64,000 nt of DNA from Billgrantia sulfidoxydans (GTDB lineage: Bacteria > Pseudomonadota > Gammaproteobacteria > Pseudomonadales > Halomonadaceae). Location of the stretch: positions 310,001 through 374,000 of the forward strand of contig NZ_CP053381.1 of assembly GCF_017868775.1 (NCBI RefSeq), in the 5' to 3' direction. The notes under the pieces are model-generated. The model did not search any database, had not been told where the DNA came from, and saw only the letters and a list, made by a program, of their open reading frames with translations. Positions 1-7,767 of the stretch are shown in pieces (the first letter of the stretch is position 1; every line of letters begins with the position of its first letter). Both the position numbers and the translations under genes were made by a program.

Positions 1-30
1 AGGGCAGGTTGCCATGAGGCGCCCGGCCTG

Positions 31-792
31 ATGCTGGAGCTGCTCTCGCCGCTGTCGGCCGGGGTCAACCTGGCCCTGGTGCTGCTCTCGGTGGTGACCT
101 CGGCGCTCTCCGCGGCGGCGGGCATCGGCGGCGGCACGCTGCTGATCATCGCCATGGCCCAGGTGATGCCGGCCACGGCGCTGATTCCGGTGCACGGCAT
201 GGTCCAGCTCGGCTCCAACGGCGGCCGCGCGGCGATGACCTGGCGTCACGTGCGCCGCGACATCGTCGCGGCCTTCCTGCCGGGTGTGATCGTCGGCGCC
301 CTGGTCGCGGCCTGGTTGCTGATCCGCCTGCCCTACGGCGTGCTGGAACTGTGTATCGCCGCCTTCGTGCTCTACTCCTGCTGGGGTCCAGGTCTGCCCC
401 AGCGGGCGGTGGGGCGCACCGGCACCGTGGTTGCCGGTGCCGTCACTACGCTGCTCTCCAGCCTGGTGGGCGCCAGCGGGCCGATGGTGGCCTCGTTCAT
501 CAAGCTCGGCATGAGCGAGCGGCTGCCGCGGGTGGCCACCTTCGCCACCTGCATGACGCTGCAGCACATGACCAAGGCGTTCATCTTCGGCTTCGCCGGG
601 TTTGTCTTCCGCGACTGGCTATGGCTGATGCTGGCGATGGTGGCGGCGGGCTTCGCCGGCACCTGGCTGGGCTTGCGCCTGCTGCACCGGGTGACCGACC
701 ACCGCTTCGACTTTTTCTTCAAGTGGGCCCTGACCCTGCTGGCGCTGCGCCTGATCTGGCTGGGCGCGGAGCGGCTGTTGGGGTTAGGCTGA
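31..792 (+). CDS. TauE/SafE-family (TSUP) membrane permease
   Basis: Predicted inner-membrane transporter of the TauE/SafE sulfite/organosulfonate exporter family, 253 aa. The protein is almost entirely hydrophobic, with several predicted membrane helices. Near residues 28-38 it has the small-residue and glycine-rich stretch (AAAGIGGGTLL) typical of the first repeat of this family. A second, related hydrophobic half starts near residue 130. The length is normal for the family. The substrate cannot be read from the sequence; family members move sulfite, sulfoacetate or other small anions. The next gene, a lipoprotein, lies 37 bases downstream on the same strand but has no obvious functional link. 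Confidence 0.85.
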   Translation: MLELLSPLSAGVNLALVLLSVVTSALSAAAGIGGGTLLIIAMAQVMPATALIPVHGMVQLGSNGGRAAMTWRHVRRDIVAAFLPGVIVGALVAAWLLIRLPYGVLELCIAAFVLYSCWGPGLPQRAVGRTGTVVAGAVTTLLSSLVGASGPMVASFIKLGMSERLPRVATFATCMTLQHMTKAFIFGFAGFVFRDWLWLMLAMVAAGFAGTWLGLRLLHRVTDHRFDFFFKWALTLLALRLIWLGAERLLGLG

Positions 793-829
793 ACGTAAAC
801 GGCCTGGCCTGACCGGAAAGGAGTCTGTC

Positions 830-1258
830 ATGAAGCGCTTGATAACCTCTCTGCCATTGATTCTGTTGCTGCTATTGGCCGGCTGCGCCGGCATGGGCGA
901 TCCACGGGATAGCGCCACCGAACTGGAGCCCGGTCGCTTCTACGAGGTCATGACGCCGGGGCATCGCTACTACACCTTTACCCTGGATGCCCCCGCCCGC
1001 GTGGTGCTGGAAAGCCACACCTTCCCCGGCGACACGGGGATCGTGGCACCCGCGGGACAGCTGCTCGATGCCGACGGGCAAGTGGTGGAGCGCGACTGGA
1101 ACAGCGGGCGCAACAGCAACTTCAGAATCGAGCGCCGACTCGAGGCGGGCACCTGGTACCTGCGGGTGACCACGCCGCATGCGAGCCCTGGTTCCTTCGG
1201 CATGATGGAGCGCGACTATCGTTATTCGGTGACGCTGAAGGTCGACCGGACGCGCTGA
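830..1258 (+). CDS. Small lipoprotein, possible PPC-like beta domain
   Basis: Predicted lipoprotein of 142 aa. A short basic N-terminus and a long leucine-rich core lead to a lipobox (LLAGC) with the acylated cysteine at residue 19. The mature part is beta-rich. It has a pattern (aromatic-rich YYTFTL, later GTWYLRV and YRYSVTL) resembling bacterial pre-peptidase C-terminal domains, which is a weak resemblance rather than an assignment. A good ribosome site (AAAGGAG) precedes the ATG. It ends facing the convergent hcp gene. Function unknown. Confidence 0.75.
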   Translation: MKRLITSLPLILLLLLAGCAGMGDPRDSATELEPGRFYEVMTPGHRYYTFTLDAPARVVLESHTFPGDTGIVAPAGQLLDADGQVVERDWNSGRNSNFRIERRLEAGTWYLRVTTPHASPGSFGMMERDYRYSVTLKVDRTR

Positions 1259-1301
1259 AGGGATAAAGGTCTTGGCGTGCCGGTCGCTTGCGAGGTAGCG
1301 A

Positions 1302-1332
1302 AACCCCCGCCCGACGAACAGGCAGGGGCGAG
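1302..1332 (-). terminator. Probable terminator of hcp
   Basis: On the minus strand just after the hcp stop, an imperfect GC-rich stem (CCCCTGCC pairing with GGCGGGGG around a 9-base loop) is followed by a short T run (TTTCG). It sits between two convergent genes and could serve hcp. Confidence 0.45.
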
Positions 1333-1342
1333 GGCGAGCCGA

Positions 1343-1861
1343 TCAGGACTCGATCGGGGCGCGCCAGTCGTCGGAACCGGAGGTGCCGGCGACGGTGTGT
1401 TCCCAGTCGATCTTGCGGTAGGCCAGGGAGACGTCCATCAGCTGAGTGAACTCGGCTTTGGTCATGTCCTGGGCATGCGGCATGCGCAGGTTGATGTCGA
1501 CGATGGTGGCGTCGGTCAGGGTGGTGGTGAAGAAGTGCTCCTGCTTGCCCTCGACGGAGGTGCGGTACCACTTCAGCTCGACGTTCGGCAGCATCTCGCC
1601 GGAGGCCAGGGCGTTGTACATCAGCGGCACGGCCTTGTTCAGGGCCACGGTGAAGACGAACGGCTTGTGGGCGCGCTGGCCGGAGGGCTGGCCGGACTGC
1701 GGGTCGGTGGGCACGGTCACGACGTGCTTGAACTCCTGGACCAGCATCTCGTCCTCGTGGCCTTCCACGTAGATGTTGCCCACGGAATCCGGGGTGAAGG
1801 CACCGGCAGTGATGTTGCCCTGGGTCTGGCCTTCGATGCTGATATAGCAGGGAGTCGGCAT
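1343..1861 (-). CDS. hcp: Hcp family type VI secretion tube protein (orphan)
   Basis: Hcp forms the hexameric inner tube of the type VI secretion system and is itself secreted. The 172-aa length and the N-terminal pattern (MPTPCYISIEGQTQG) match the Hcp1 family. So do the internal HKPFVFTVALNKAVP-type segment and the C-terminal VSLAYRKIDWEH segment. No other T6SS component (VipA/B, VgrG, ClpV, Tss proteins) is encoded nearby, so this is an orphan hcp copy, possibly feeding an apparatus encoded elsewhere. The upstream 260 bases are AT-rich compared with the surroundings, as is common for T6SS effector genes. Identification is firm; its role in this strain is inferred. Confidence 0.9.
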   Translation of the reverse strand: MPTPCYISIEGQTQGNITAGAFTPDSVGNIYVEGHEDEMLVQEFKHVVTVPTDPQSGQPSGQRAHKPFVFTVALNKAVPLMYNALASGEMLPNVELKWYRTSVEGKQEHFFTTTLTDATIVDINLRMPHAQDMTKAEFTQLMDVSLAYRKIDWEHTVAGTSGSDDWRAPIES

Positions 1862-2003
1862 GGTCTGCTCCTTGACGATGTGAATGAAATGTCCGATGGA
1901 CGGTTCACTAAGGGCAGGAAGCGTGCCGTTGTTAATAAAGTGCTTTTAAAACAATTTGTTTCGCTGTTTTCTATGCTCAAGGCTCAGTTTAATTAGGCAA
2001 TGG

Positions 2004-2041
2004 GTTGCCCAGCTCAGGCAAGATCTTGCCCGGCGGGCAAC
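2004..2041. repeat. Nested inverted repeats upstream of hcp and dksA2
   Basis: A perfect 14-base palindrome (GGCAAGATCTTGCC, 2017-2030) is flanked by outer arms GTTGCCC (2004-2010) and GGGCAAC (2035-2041). It lies in the divergent hcp/dksA2 intergenic region. It could be a regulator-binding site or an RNA hairpin; no known consensus was recognised. Confidence 0.5.
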
Positions 2042-2088
2042 AACTTGCTCGACTGGAAAGGCCCTGACGAGAGGGTGTGTGCGATTTA

Positions 2089-2107
2089 GATGTTATGTTA
2101 TAACATC
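2089..2107. promoter_or_regulatory. Zur box upstream of dksA2
   Basis: GATGTTATGTTATAACATC is a near-palindromic AT-rich site matching the gammaproteobacterial Zur consensus (GTTATAATATAAC core). It lies 21 bases before the dksA2 ATG, so zinc-loaded Zur would block the promoter. Three very similar sites occur elsewhere in the window (9328, 26478, 27519), always ahead of zinc-related genes. Confidence 0.85.
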
Positions 2108-2127
2108 AGTTTTTTCAGGAGAAACCC

Positions 2128-2559
2128 ATGCAGCCGATCGACCCCGGGGTACAGCAACTGCTGGAAATGCCGGAGGAGGCGTACATGAATGCCGCCCAGC
2201 TCGACTACTTCCGGCACCGGCTCCTGGCCGAACAGGCCGAGGTGGAAGGACATCTGGCGGAGGTGCGCCAGGCCATTGGCGACAGCGAGCGTAGCGGTGA
2301 CGACCTTGACCGCGCTGCGGTGGAGGAGGAGCTGCGCCTGCTGTTGCGCCAGGCGGATCGGGAGACGCGGCTGCTGCGCAAGATCCGCCAGGCGCTACGG
2401 CGTATCGAGGAGGGCGACTACGGCTACTGCGCCGAGACCGGTCAGCCCATCGGCCTGCCGCGCCTGCTGCTGCGACCCACGGCCGAGCTGTGCCTGGAGG
2501 CCAAGGAGCGCCAGGAGCAGCGCGAGCATCACTACAGCAAATCGCGAGGAGACCAATGA
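2128..2559 (+). CDS. dksA2: DksA2-type zinc-independent DksA paralogue
   Basis: DksA proteins bind the RNA polymerase secondary channel and work with ppGpp. This 143-aa protein has the coiled-coil tip motif DxxDxA (residues 58-63). In place of the four-cysteine zinc finger it carries Cys101-Thr104 and Cys122-Ala125. This two-cysteine pattern is that of Pseudomonas aeruginosa DksA2, which replaces DksA when zinc is scarce. The upstream Zur box and ribosome site (CAGGAGAAA) support zinc-starvation expression. Its stop overlaps the start of a decayed COG0523 gene, the usual partner in this locus. Confident in family and regulation. Confidence 0.92.
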   Translation: MQPIDPGVQQLLEMPEEAYMNAAQLDYFRHRLLAEQAEVEGHLAEVRQAIGDSERSGDDLDRAAVEEELRLLLRQADRETRLLRKIRQALRRIEEGDYGYCAETGQPIGLPRLLLRPTAELCLEAKERQEQREHHYSKSRGDQ

Positions 2560-2963
2560 TGACCAATGACCGCTTGCATGGCGACTGGTTCGTCGGCAAG
2601 CTGCTGCGGTCAAAGGGGTTCTTCTGGCTTGCCACGCGGCCGCAGTTCGCCGGGCAGTGGAGCCAGGCGGGCGGGATCGCCCACTACGGTTTCGCCGGCA
2701 TGTTCTGGAAGGCGGTGCCCGAGTCGTCGCGCTGGCCACAGGATGCGGAGAGCCGGGCCTATATCATGGAGCAGTGGGCGGAGCCTTTCGGCGATATGCG
2801 CTAGGAGCTGGTCTTCATCGGGCAGAACCTCGACGAGGCCAGGATACGCCAGGCGCTGGATGCCGGCCTGCTCGGTTCTGCCGAGCTGGCGGATGGTTCC
2901 GCGGGCTGGGCCTCCTTGCCCGATCCCTTTCCTGCCTGGGAGCACCCTGGCAGGGCCGGCTGA
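2556..2963 (+). pseudogene. Remnant of a COG0523 (CobW/YciC/ZigA-like) zinc GTPase
   Basis: Only the C-terminal CobW_C part of a COG0523 metal-chaperone GTPase remains. The reading frame beginning at the ATG overlapping the dksA2 stop encodes the conserved block RSKGFFWLATRP, then GQWSQAGG. It runs to an in-frame TAG at 2802-2804. Beyond the stop the same frame continues the family sequence (ELVFIGQNLDEARIR) to TGA at 2961. The GTPase domain with its P-loop and CxCC motif is missing. The TAG replaces what is normally a glutamine codon (CAG). A ribosome site (GAGGAG) and start are intact, so an 82-aa peptide may still be made. In P. aeruginosa the intact homologue sits beside dksA2. Confidence 0.82.
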
Positions 2964-3012
2964 AGGCAGACGTTATTCCAGTTGATTAATAAACGGATCT
3001 TTAATGGAAGCC

Positions 3013-3096
3013 GCCGGAATATATGCAAAAAAACTTGCTATTCCGGCTGTAAAGCGCTCCGTTAATCGCCATACTGAAGCGAGGTCCGCTTCAGAA
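3013..3096 (+). other. Two stem-loops in the leader of the carboxypeptidase gene
   Basis: GCCGGAATA (3013-3021) pairs with TATTCCGGC (3039-3047), and the stem is extended inside by GCAA/TTGC. A second stem, CTGAAGCG/CGCTTCAG, lies just downstream (about 3076-3096). They could shape the 5' leader or end upstream transcription; neither is followed by a T run. Confidence 0.4.
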
Positions 3097-3138
3097 ACGG
3101 GCTACAGGGGAATCACAAGGGAACCAGAGGTCTTCGTC

Positions 3139-4440
3139 ATGCGCTCCTACAACCGACACTACCTCGGTGTGGCCATTTTTTTTCTTCTTTGTTTGCAACT
3201 GTTGACGGTCAGTACGGCGCAGGCCAACCCCCGCTATGCGGCTATCGTGATCGATGTCGAAAGCGGCGACGTTCTGCATGCTGACAACGCGGATGCCACC
3301 CGCTATCCGGCCTCGTTGACCAAGATGATGACGCTCTACATGCTGTTCGAGGCGCTCGAGAACGGCAGCATGCATCTCAGCCAGCCGCTTCCGGTTTCGT
3401 CCCATGCCGCTTCGATGCCCGCTTCCAAGCTGTGGCTTTCGGCGGGCAGCACCATCGCGGTCGAGGATGCCATCAAGGCGCTGGTGGTGCGTTCCGCCAA
3501 TGATGTCGCCGTGGTGGTGGCCGAGGCGCTGGGCGGCACGGAGTCCGGCTTCGCGCGCATGATGACCCAGCGGGCTAACGAGCTGGGCATGCCCAACACC
3601 GTGTTCCGCAACGCCTCGGGCCTGCCGGACAACGCCCAGGTGACGACGGCGCGGGACATGGCCACGCTGTCGATCCGCGTGATGCAGGACTTCCCGCAGT
3701 ACTACCACTACTTCTCGACCCAGAGCTTCAGCTACCGCGGGACCACGCATACCAGCCACAACCGGCTAGTGCGCAACTATCCCGGCGCCGACGGTCTCAA
3801 GACCGGCTTCATCCGCGCTTCGGGCTTCAACGTGGCGACCTCGGCGATCCGCAACGACCGCCGCATCGTCTCGGTGGTGATGGGCGGTTTCACTGCCGCC
3901 TCGCGTGATACCCACATGGCCGACCTGCTCGACCGTGGCTTCGCCCGCCTTTCCATGCTGCAACGCGGCGACTGGATCGCCCGGGCCGACGTGCTGGGCG
4001 ATCGCATGGAATTGTCGGAGAGCCCGCCCGCGTCGGCCCAGCAGCTGGCGGCAGCGCCCGAGGCGGGCGGCCAGGTGGCCAGCGCCGAGCTGGAGCGCCG
4101 TCTCTCCTTCCAGTCGGAGATGGAGATCGAGATGGGCTCCGCCGACGACCCGATTCGCGCCCTGATCGCCCAGGCCGATTCGCCGCGCGCAGCCAGCGGC
4201 AACTGGGCCGTGCAGGTTGGCGCCTTCAACGACGCCGACCAGGCACGCAACCTGGCGACCCGCGCGGCCGATCAGTTGGCCAGTCTGTTGAACGACGTAC
4301 GCGTATCGGTGGCGGAATCCGGCGGCGATCGTCGCGTCTTCCGGGCCCGCCTGGTCGACCTGCAGGAGAGCGATGCCCACTCCGCCTGCGACAGCCTGCG
4401 GGCCCAGGGCATGGATTGCATGGTGGTGGCGCACAACTGA
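3139..4440 (+). CDS. D-alanyl-D-alanine carboxypeptidase (PBP5/6 family) with SPOR domain
   Basis: Periplasmic serine peptidase that trims the terminal D-Ala from peptidoglycan stem peptides. The 433-aa product has a signal sequence ending near residue 29 (TAQAN). The three penicillin-binding motifs are in order: SLTK at 59-62, SAN at 119-121 and KTG at 221-223. The C-terminal 75-80 residues (WAVQVGAFNDADQAR onward) form a SPOR domain, which binds denuded glycan strands at the septum. The amphipathic C-terminal anchor of classical DacA is replaced by this domain, suggesting septal targeting. I chose the ATG at 3139 because it begins the signal peptide; an in-frame ATG upstream at 3004 would add a non-signal extension. 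Confidence 0.9.
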   Translation: MRSYNRHYLGVAIFFLLCLQLLTVSTAQANPRYAAIVIDVESGDVLHADNADATRYPASLTKMMTLYMLFEALENGSMHLSQPLPVSSHAASMPASKLWLSAGSTIAVEDAIKALVVRSANDVAVVVAEALGGTESGFARMMTQRANELGMPNTVFRNASGLPDNAQVTTARDMATLSIRVMQDFPQYYHYFSTQSFSYRGTTHTSHNRLVRNYPGADGLKTGFIRASGFNVATSAIRNDRRIVSVVMGGFTAASRDTHMADLLDRGFARLSMLQRGDWIARADVLGDRMELSESPPASAQQLAAAPEAGGQVASAELERRLSFQSEMEIEMGSADDPIRALIAQADSPRAASGNWAVQVGAFNDADQARNLATRAADQLASLLNDVRVSVAESGGDRRVFRARLVDLQESDAHSACDSLRAQGMDCMVVAHN

Positions 4441-4461
4441 CGTCGCGCTTCAGCGCCCTTG

Positions 4462-4498
4462 CGACATCGCCCCGCTCATGCGGGGCGATGTCGTTTCG
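4462..4498. terminator. Bidirectional terminator between convergent genes
   Basis: A perfect 14-bp stem (CGACATCGCCCCGC / GCGGGGCGATGTCG) with a TCAT loop is followed by TTTCGTC. It lies between the carboxypeptidase stop and the convergent ABC transporter stop. Confidence 0.75.
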
Positions 4499-4511
4499 TC
4501 TCGTGAGTCGC

Positions 4512-5951
4512 TCAGGCCAGGGCCGGGTCGAGCTCCGGCTCCGCTTCGCGCAGGCTCCCGTCACTGAGCGCGATCCGCCGGTCGCAGGTGCGCTCGATCA
4601 ATGCCGGATCGTGGCTCACCAGCATTACCCCGCAGCGCCGTTCGCGGGCCAGCTCCACCAGCAGCGCCAGTGTCTGGCGTTGGGTGATGGGGTCGAGGCG
4701 TGAGGTCGGCTCGTCGGCGAACAGGAAGCACGGTTCGAGCAGCAGTACGCGCAGGATGGCGAAGCGCTGCAGCTCGCCGCCCGAGATCTCGCCGGGACGC
4801 CGGGACAGCAGCCGTTCGTCGAGTCCCAGGCGTGCCATCAGCGGGGCGATGGCGCTGCGATCCAGGCGGTGGCGCCGCACCAGGTCGTCGAGCAGACGCG
4901 AGAGCCGCCAGTGGGGTGAGAAGGCCGCCGGCGGATCCTGATAGAGCTTCTGGAAGCCCAGCGGATACCCCGGCGCCCGATAGATCTCGCCATCGTCGGC
5001 ATGCGTCACGCCCAGCAGCATGTCGCCCAGCGTGCTTTTGCCGCAGCCGGAAGGGCCGACCACACCGACGATCTCGCCGGGGCTGACCGTGAGCGAGAGG
5101 TCGTGGAACAGTTCGCGTCCGCCGCGTGCCTTGACCAAACCGCGGGCGCTCACGACCGCCGCCTGTCGCTCGCTCAGCGGTGCCGGGCGCGGCCAGCGGC
5201 CGGGCTCGGCGTCCAGCAGGCGCTGCCCGTACTCGCTTTGTGGGTGAGTGAGCACTTGCTGGGCCGGGCCGCGCTCGACCACCTGGCCCTGGCGCAGGAT
5301 GAGCACTTCGCCGCCGAGGCGGCGGGCCACGTCGATGTCGTGGGTAATGGTGACCAGGGCGCCGCCGCGCTCGGACGTACGCGCCAGCAGTTCGACCACC
5401 GCATCGCGCCTGGGCGCATCGAGCCCCTTGGTCGGCTCGTCGGCGATCACGATGGGGGCGCCGCCGGCACTGGCGGCGGCGAAGGCCACGCGCTGGGCCA
5501 TGCCGCCGGAGAGCTCGCCGGGCAGCTTGGCGCCGGCGTCCACCAGGCCCAGCTCGGTGAGATCGGTCCAGGCGGCCTGGAGCGACGCACGTCGGTCACG
5601 CCCGGCCACGTGGCGGTGGCTCTCGGCGACCTGCGAGATGGCCCGCATGGTCGGGTCCAGCGCGTGCCACGGCTCCTGGGGCAGCAGCGCCAGGCGTCGG
5701 CCCCACAGGGCGCGGCGCGACGTTGGGTCGGCGGCCTCGAACGTCTCGCCGTCGATGACGAGACGCCCCTGGGCGGCAAGTCCACGGGGCAGCGTGCCCA
5801 TGATCGCCTGGGCGATCAGGCTCTTGCCCGAGCCGGTCTCGCCGAGCAGGGTCAGGCGCCCGCCGGGGCCGAGCGAACAGGAGAACGGCGCGATGTTGAC
5901 GCCCTCACCCCGGATCGTCAGGCCTGCGGCCTGAAGTAAGTACGCACTCAT
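4512..5951 (-). CDS. Fused two-domain ABC ATPase of a Zur-linked Nik/Dpp-type importer
   Basis: One 479-aa protein carries two complete ABC ATPase domains, equivalent to a NikD-NikE or DppD-DppF fusion (YejF-like layout). Domain 1 has Walker A GETGSGKS (37-44) and signature LSGGMAQR. Domain 2 has Walker A GPSGCGKST (about 281) and signature ISGGELQR. It is the last gene of a four-gene minus-strand operon with ATGA overlaps at each junction. The ATG at 5951 overlaps the stop of the upstream permease. The operon lies behind a Zur box at 9328, so the likely cargo is zinc, a zinc complex or a related metal complex rather than peptides. Confidence 0.88.
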   Translation of the reverse strand: MSAYLLQAAGLTIRGEGVNIAPFSCSLGPGGRLTLLGETGSGKSLIAQAIMGTLPRGLAAQGRLVIDGETFEAADPTSRRALWGRRLALLPQEPWHALDPTMRAISQVAESHRHVAGRDRRASLQAAWTDLTELGLVDAGAKLPGELSGGMAQRVAFAAASAGGAPIVIADEPTKGLDAPRRDAVVELLARTSERGGALVTITHDIDVARRLGGEVLILRQGQVVERGPAQQVLTHPQSEYGQRLLDAEPGRWPRPAPLSERQAAVVSARGLVKARGGRELFHDLSLTVSPGEIVGVVGPSGCGKSTLGDMLLGVTHADDGEIYRAPGYPLGFQKLYQDPPAAFSPHWRLSRLLDDLVRRHRLDRSAIAPLMARLGLDERLLSRRPGEISGGELQRFAILRVLLLEPCFLFADEPTSRLDPITQRQTLALLVELARERRCGVMLVSHDPALIERTCDRRIALSDGSLREAEPELDPALA

Positions 5952-6775
5952 CGTGGATCCCTCCCCGCCAGCAGATTGAGGCTCAGCACCAGCACGAACA
6001 GCACAAGGATCGGCTGGGCCATGGCCCAGGGCGCCTCGTGGTAGTAGGGCAGCAGCTCGATCATCATCAGCCCCAGTTCGGCGGTGGGCGGTCGCAGGCC
6101 GACGCTGACGAAGCCCAGCGCGGCCATGGCGAGGATCGCGCTGGCGGCGCCGAAGGCGGCCAGGGTCAGCACCTGCGGGGCGAGCTCCGGCCACAGGTGG
6201 CGGCGGAACAGGTAGAACGGACCGAAGCCGAGCAGGCGGCTCGCCTCGAGCTGCGGCGAGGCGATCAGGATGCGGGTGCGGGCCCGTACCACGCGGAAGT
6301 ACTCGATCCACAGTACCAGCGAGATGCCGACGTAGAGCGCCCAGAAGTTGCCCGGGGCGATGGCGACCAGCAGCAGTACCAGCAGCAGGCCGGGCAGCGC
6401 CAGGCAGGCATCGGCCAGGCTGCCCAGCACGCGGTCGAACCAGCCGCCGCGCCAGCCGGCGATGACGCCGAGGATCACGCCCGGCACGGCGGCACTGGCC
6501 ACGCTGAGCAGCGCCATGCCGAACGAGAGCTGTACGGCGGATGCCAGCCGAGCCAGCAGGCTGCGCCCCAGGTGGTCGGTGCCGAGCGGTTCGGCCAGCG
6601 ACGGCAATTGCAGGATGCGCGTCAGCTGCTGGCGCGCCGGGTCGGCATCGAACAGCCAGGGCACCAGCCAGGCGAAGGCGAGCAGCAGCGCCAGCAGCGC
6701 GGCGCCAAGCCGCTGGCGGCCGTTCAGGGCCGGCAAGGCCCAGCGGCGGGAGGGAGTCAGGGCAAGCGTTTTCAT
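5948..6775 (-). CDS. ABC importer permease (NikC/DppC type)
   Basis: Inner-membrane permease of 275 aa, with an N-terminal basic segment followed by a first membrane helix (about 20-40). The binding-protein-dependent transport domain follows, including the LGTDHLGRSLLARL region typical of the DppC/NikC family and an EASRLLGFGPFYLFRRHLWPE coupling (EAA) region. It overlaps its upstream partner by 4 bases (ATGA) and the downstream ATPase by 4 bases, so the proteins are probably translated in fixed ratio. Confidence 0.88.
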   Translation of the reverse strand: MKTLALTPSRRWALPALNGRQRLGAALLALLLAFAWLVPWLFDADPARQQLTRILQLPSLAEPLGTDHLGRSLLARLASAVQLSFGMALLSVASAAVPGVILGVIAGWRGGWFDRVLGSLADACLALPGLLLVLLLVAIAPGNFWALYVGISLVLWIEYFRVVRARTRILIASPQLEASRLLGFGPFYLFRRHLWPELAPQVLTLAAFGAASAILAMAALGFVSVGLRPPTAELGLMMIELLPYYHEAPWAMAQPILVLFVLVLSLNLLAGRDPR

Positions 6776-7767
6776 GCGCTGCGCCTCCTGGGATCGAGCC
6801 AGTGGCAGAGCAGATCTACCACGGTGTTGAGCGCGACGAACATCAGCCCCATTACCAGCGCGGTGCCCTGGATCATCGGCACGTCGCGGGCGACGATGGC
6901 ATGCACCAGGGCGTGGCCGATGCCGGGCCAGGCGAACAGGGTCTCGACCACCACCACGCCCTCGATCAGGTAGACGAACTGCACGCCGAGGTAGGCGATC
7001 ACCGGCACCGCGGCGTTGCGCAGGCCGTGGCGCAGGAAGCTCAGGCGTTCGCCCAGGCCCTTGGTGCGCGAGAAGGCGTAGTAGGCCGACTGCGACACGT
7101 CGGCCATGGCATTGCGCGCCACCCGGCTGGAGATGGCGGCCAGGGCCAGCGCCAGGGTCAGCGCCGGCAGTATCCCATGCGCGAAGCGGCCATGGCCGGC
7201 GGCCGGCAGCCAGCCCAGGGTGACCGAGAAGATCAGGATCAGCACCAGGCCGACGGCGAAGGGGGGCAGGGCGCGCAGCACGCTGGCGGCCACTTCGCTT
7301 ACGCGGTCCAGCGTCCCGTTGGGCTTGAGCCCGGCGAGCAGGCCAAGCGGCGGGCCCAGCAGCAGCGAGAGCAGCACGGCCATCGCCGCCAGGCCCAGGG
7401 AGTGGCCGAGCTGATGCCACAGCTCGGCCACTACCGGCTCGCCGCTGACCAGCGAGCGGCCCAGGTCGAACTGCACCAGGTCCCACAGCCAGCCGAAGTA
7501 GGCGCCGAGCGCCGGCTGGTCCAGCGCCAGTTCGGCGCGTACCGCCTCGGCGGCACTGGTGTTGACCATGTCGTGACCGTAGCGGCCGGCGGCGATGCGG
7601 TAGGCCATGTCGCCGGGCAGCGAACGGGTCAGCACGAAGGTCAGGGTACCGACCATCCAGGCCACCAGCCCGGCCTGGAACAGACGCTGCAGCAGCAGGC
7701 CACCCAGGCCTGCCGTCCTATGAGAAGCCCGGCGCGGTGTCGTTCGTGATGCCAGGGTCACGCTCAT
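6772..7767 (-). CDS. ABC importer permease (NikB/DppB type)
   Basis: Inner-membrane permease of 331 aa. The N-terminal helix with LTRSLPGDMAYRI is typical of the DppB/NikB family, which carries the (L/S)PGDP-like motif after helix 1. The transport domain follows, with an AFSRTKGLGERLSFLRHGLRNA coupling loop. It is the partner of the NikC-type permease that follows and of the binding protein that precedes, each with 4-base overlaps. Substrate specificity cannot be read from the permease alone. Confidence 0.88.
   Translation of the reverse strand: MSVTLASRTTPRRASHRTAGLGGLLLQRLFQAGLVAWMVGTLTFVLTRSLPGDMAYRIAAGRYGHDMVNTSAAEAVRAELALDQPALGAYFGWLWDLVQFDLGRSLVSGEPVVAELWHQLGHSLGLAAMAVLLSLLLGPPLGLLAGLKPNGTLDRVSEVAASVLRALPPFAVGLVLILIFSVTLGWLPAAGHGRFAHGILPALTLALALAAISSRVARNAMADVSQSAYYAFSRTKGLGERLSFLRHGLRNAAVPVIAYLGVQFVYLIEGVVVVETLFAWPGIGHALVHAIVARDVPMIQGTALVMGLMFVALNTVVDLLCHWLDPRRRSA

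Noticed and set aside
1343..1861. Hcp as evidence of a local type VI secretion cluster
   Set aside because: No other tss or vgrG gene was found on either side.
1277..1996. 239-codon plus-strand frame antisense to hcp
   Set aside because: Repetitive Gly/Val/His-rich shadow of hcp, no ribosome site.
2802..2804. Possible programmed readthrough of the TAG in the COG0523 remnant
   Set aside because: The GTPase domain is also missing, so decay is the simpler explanation.
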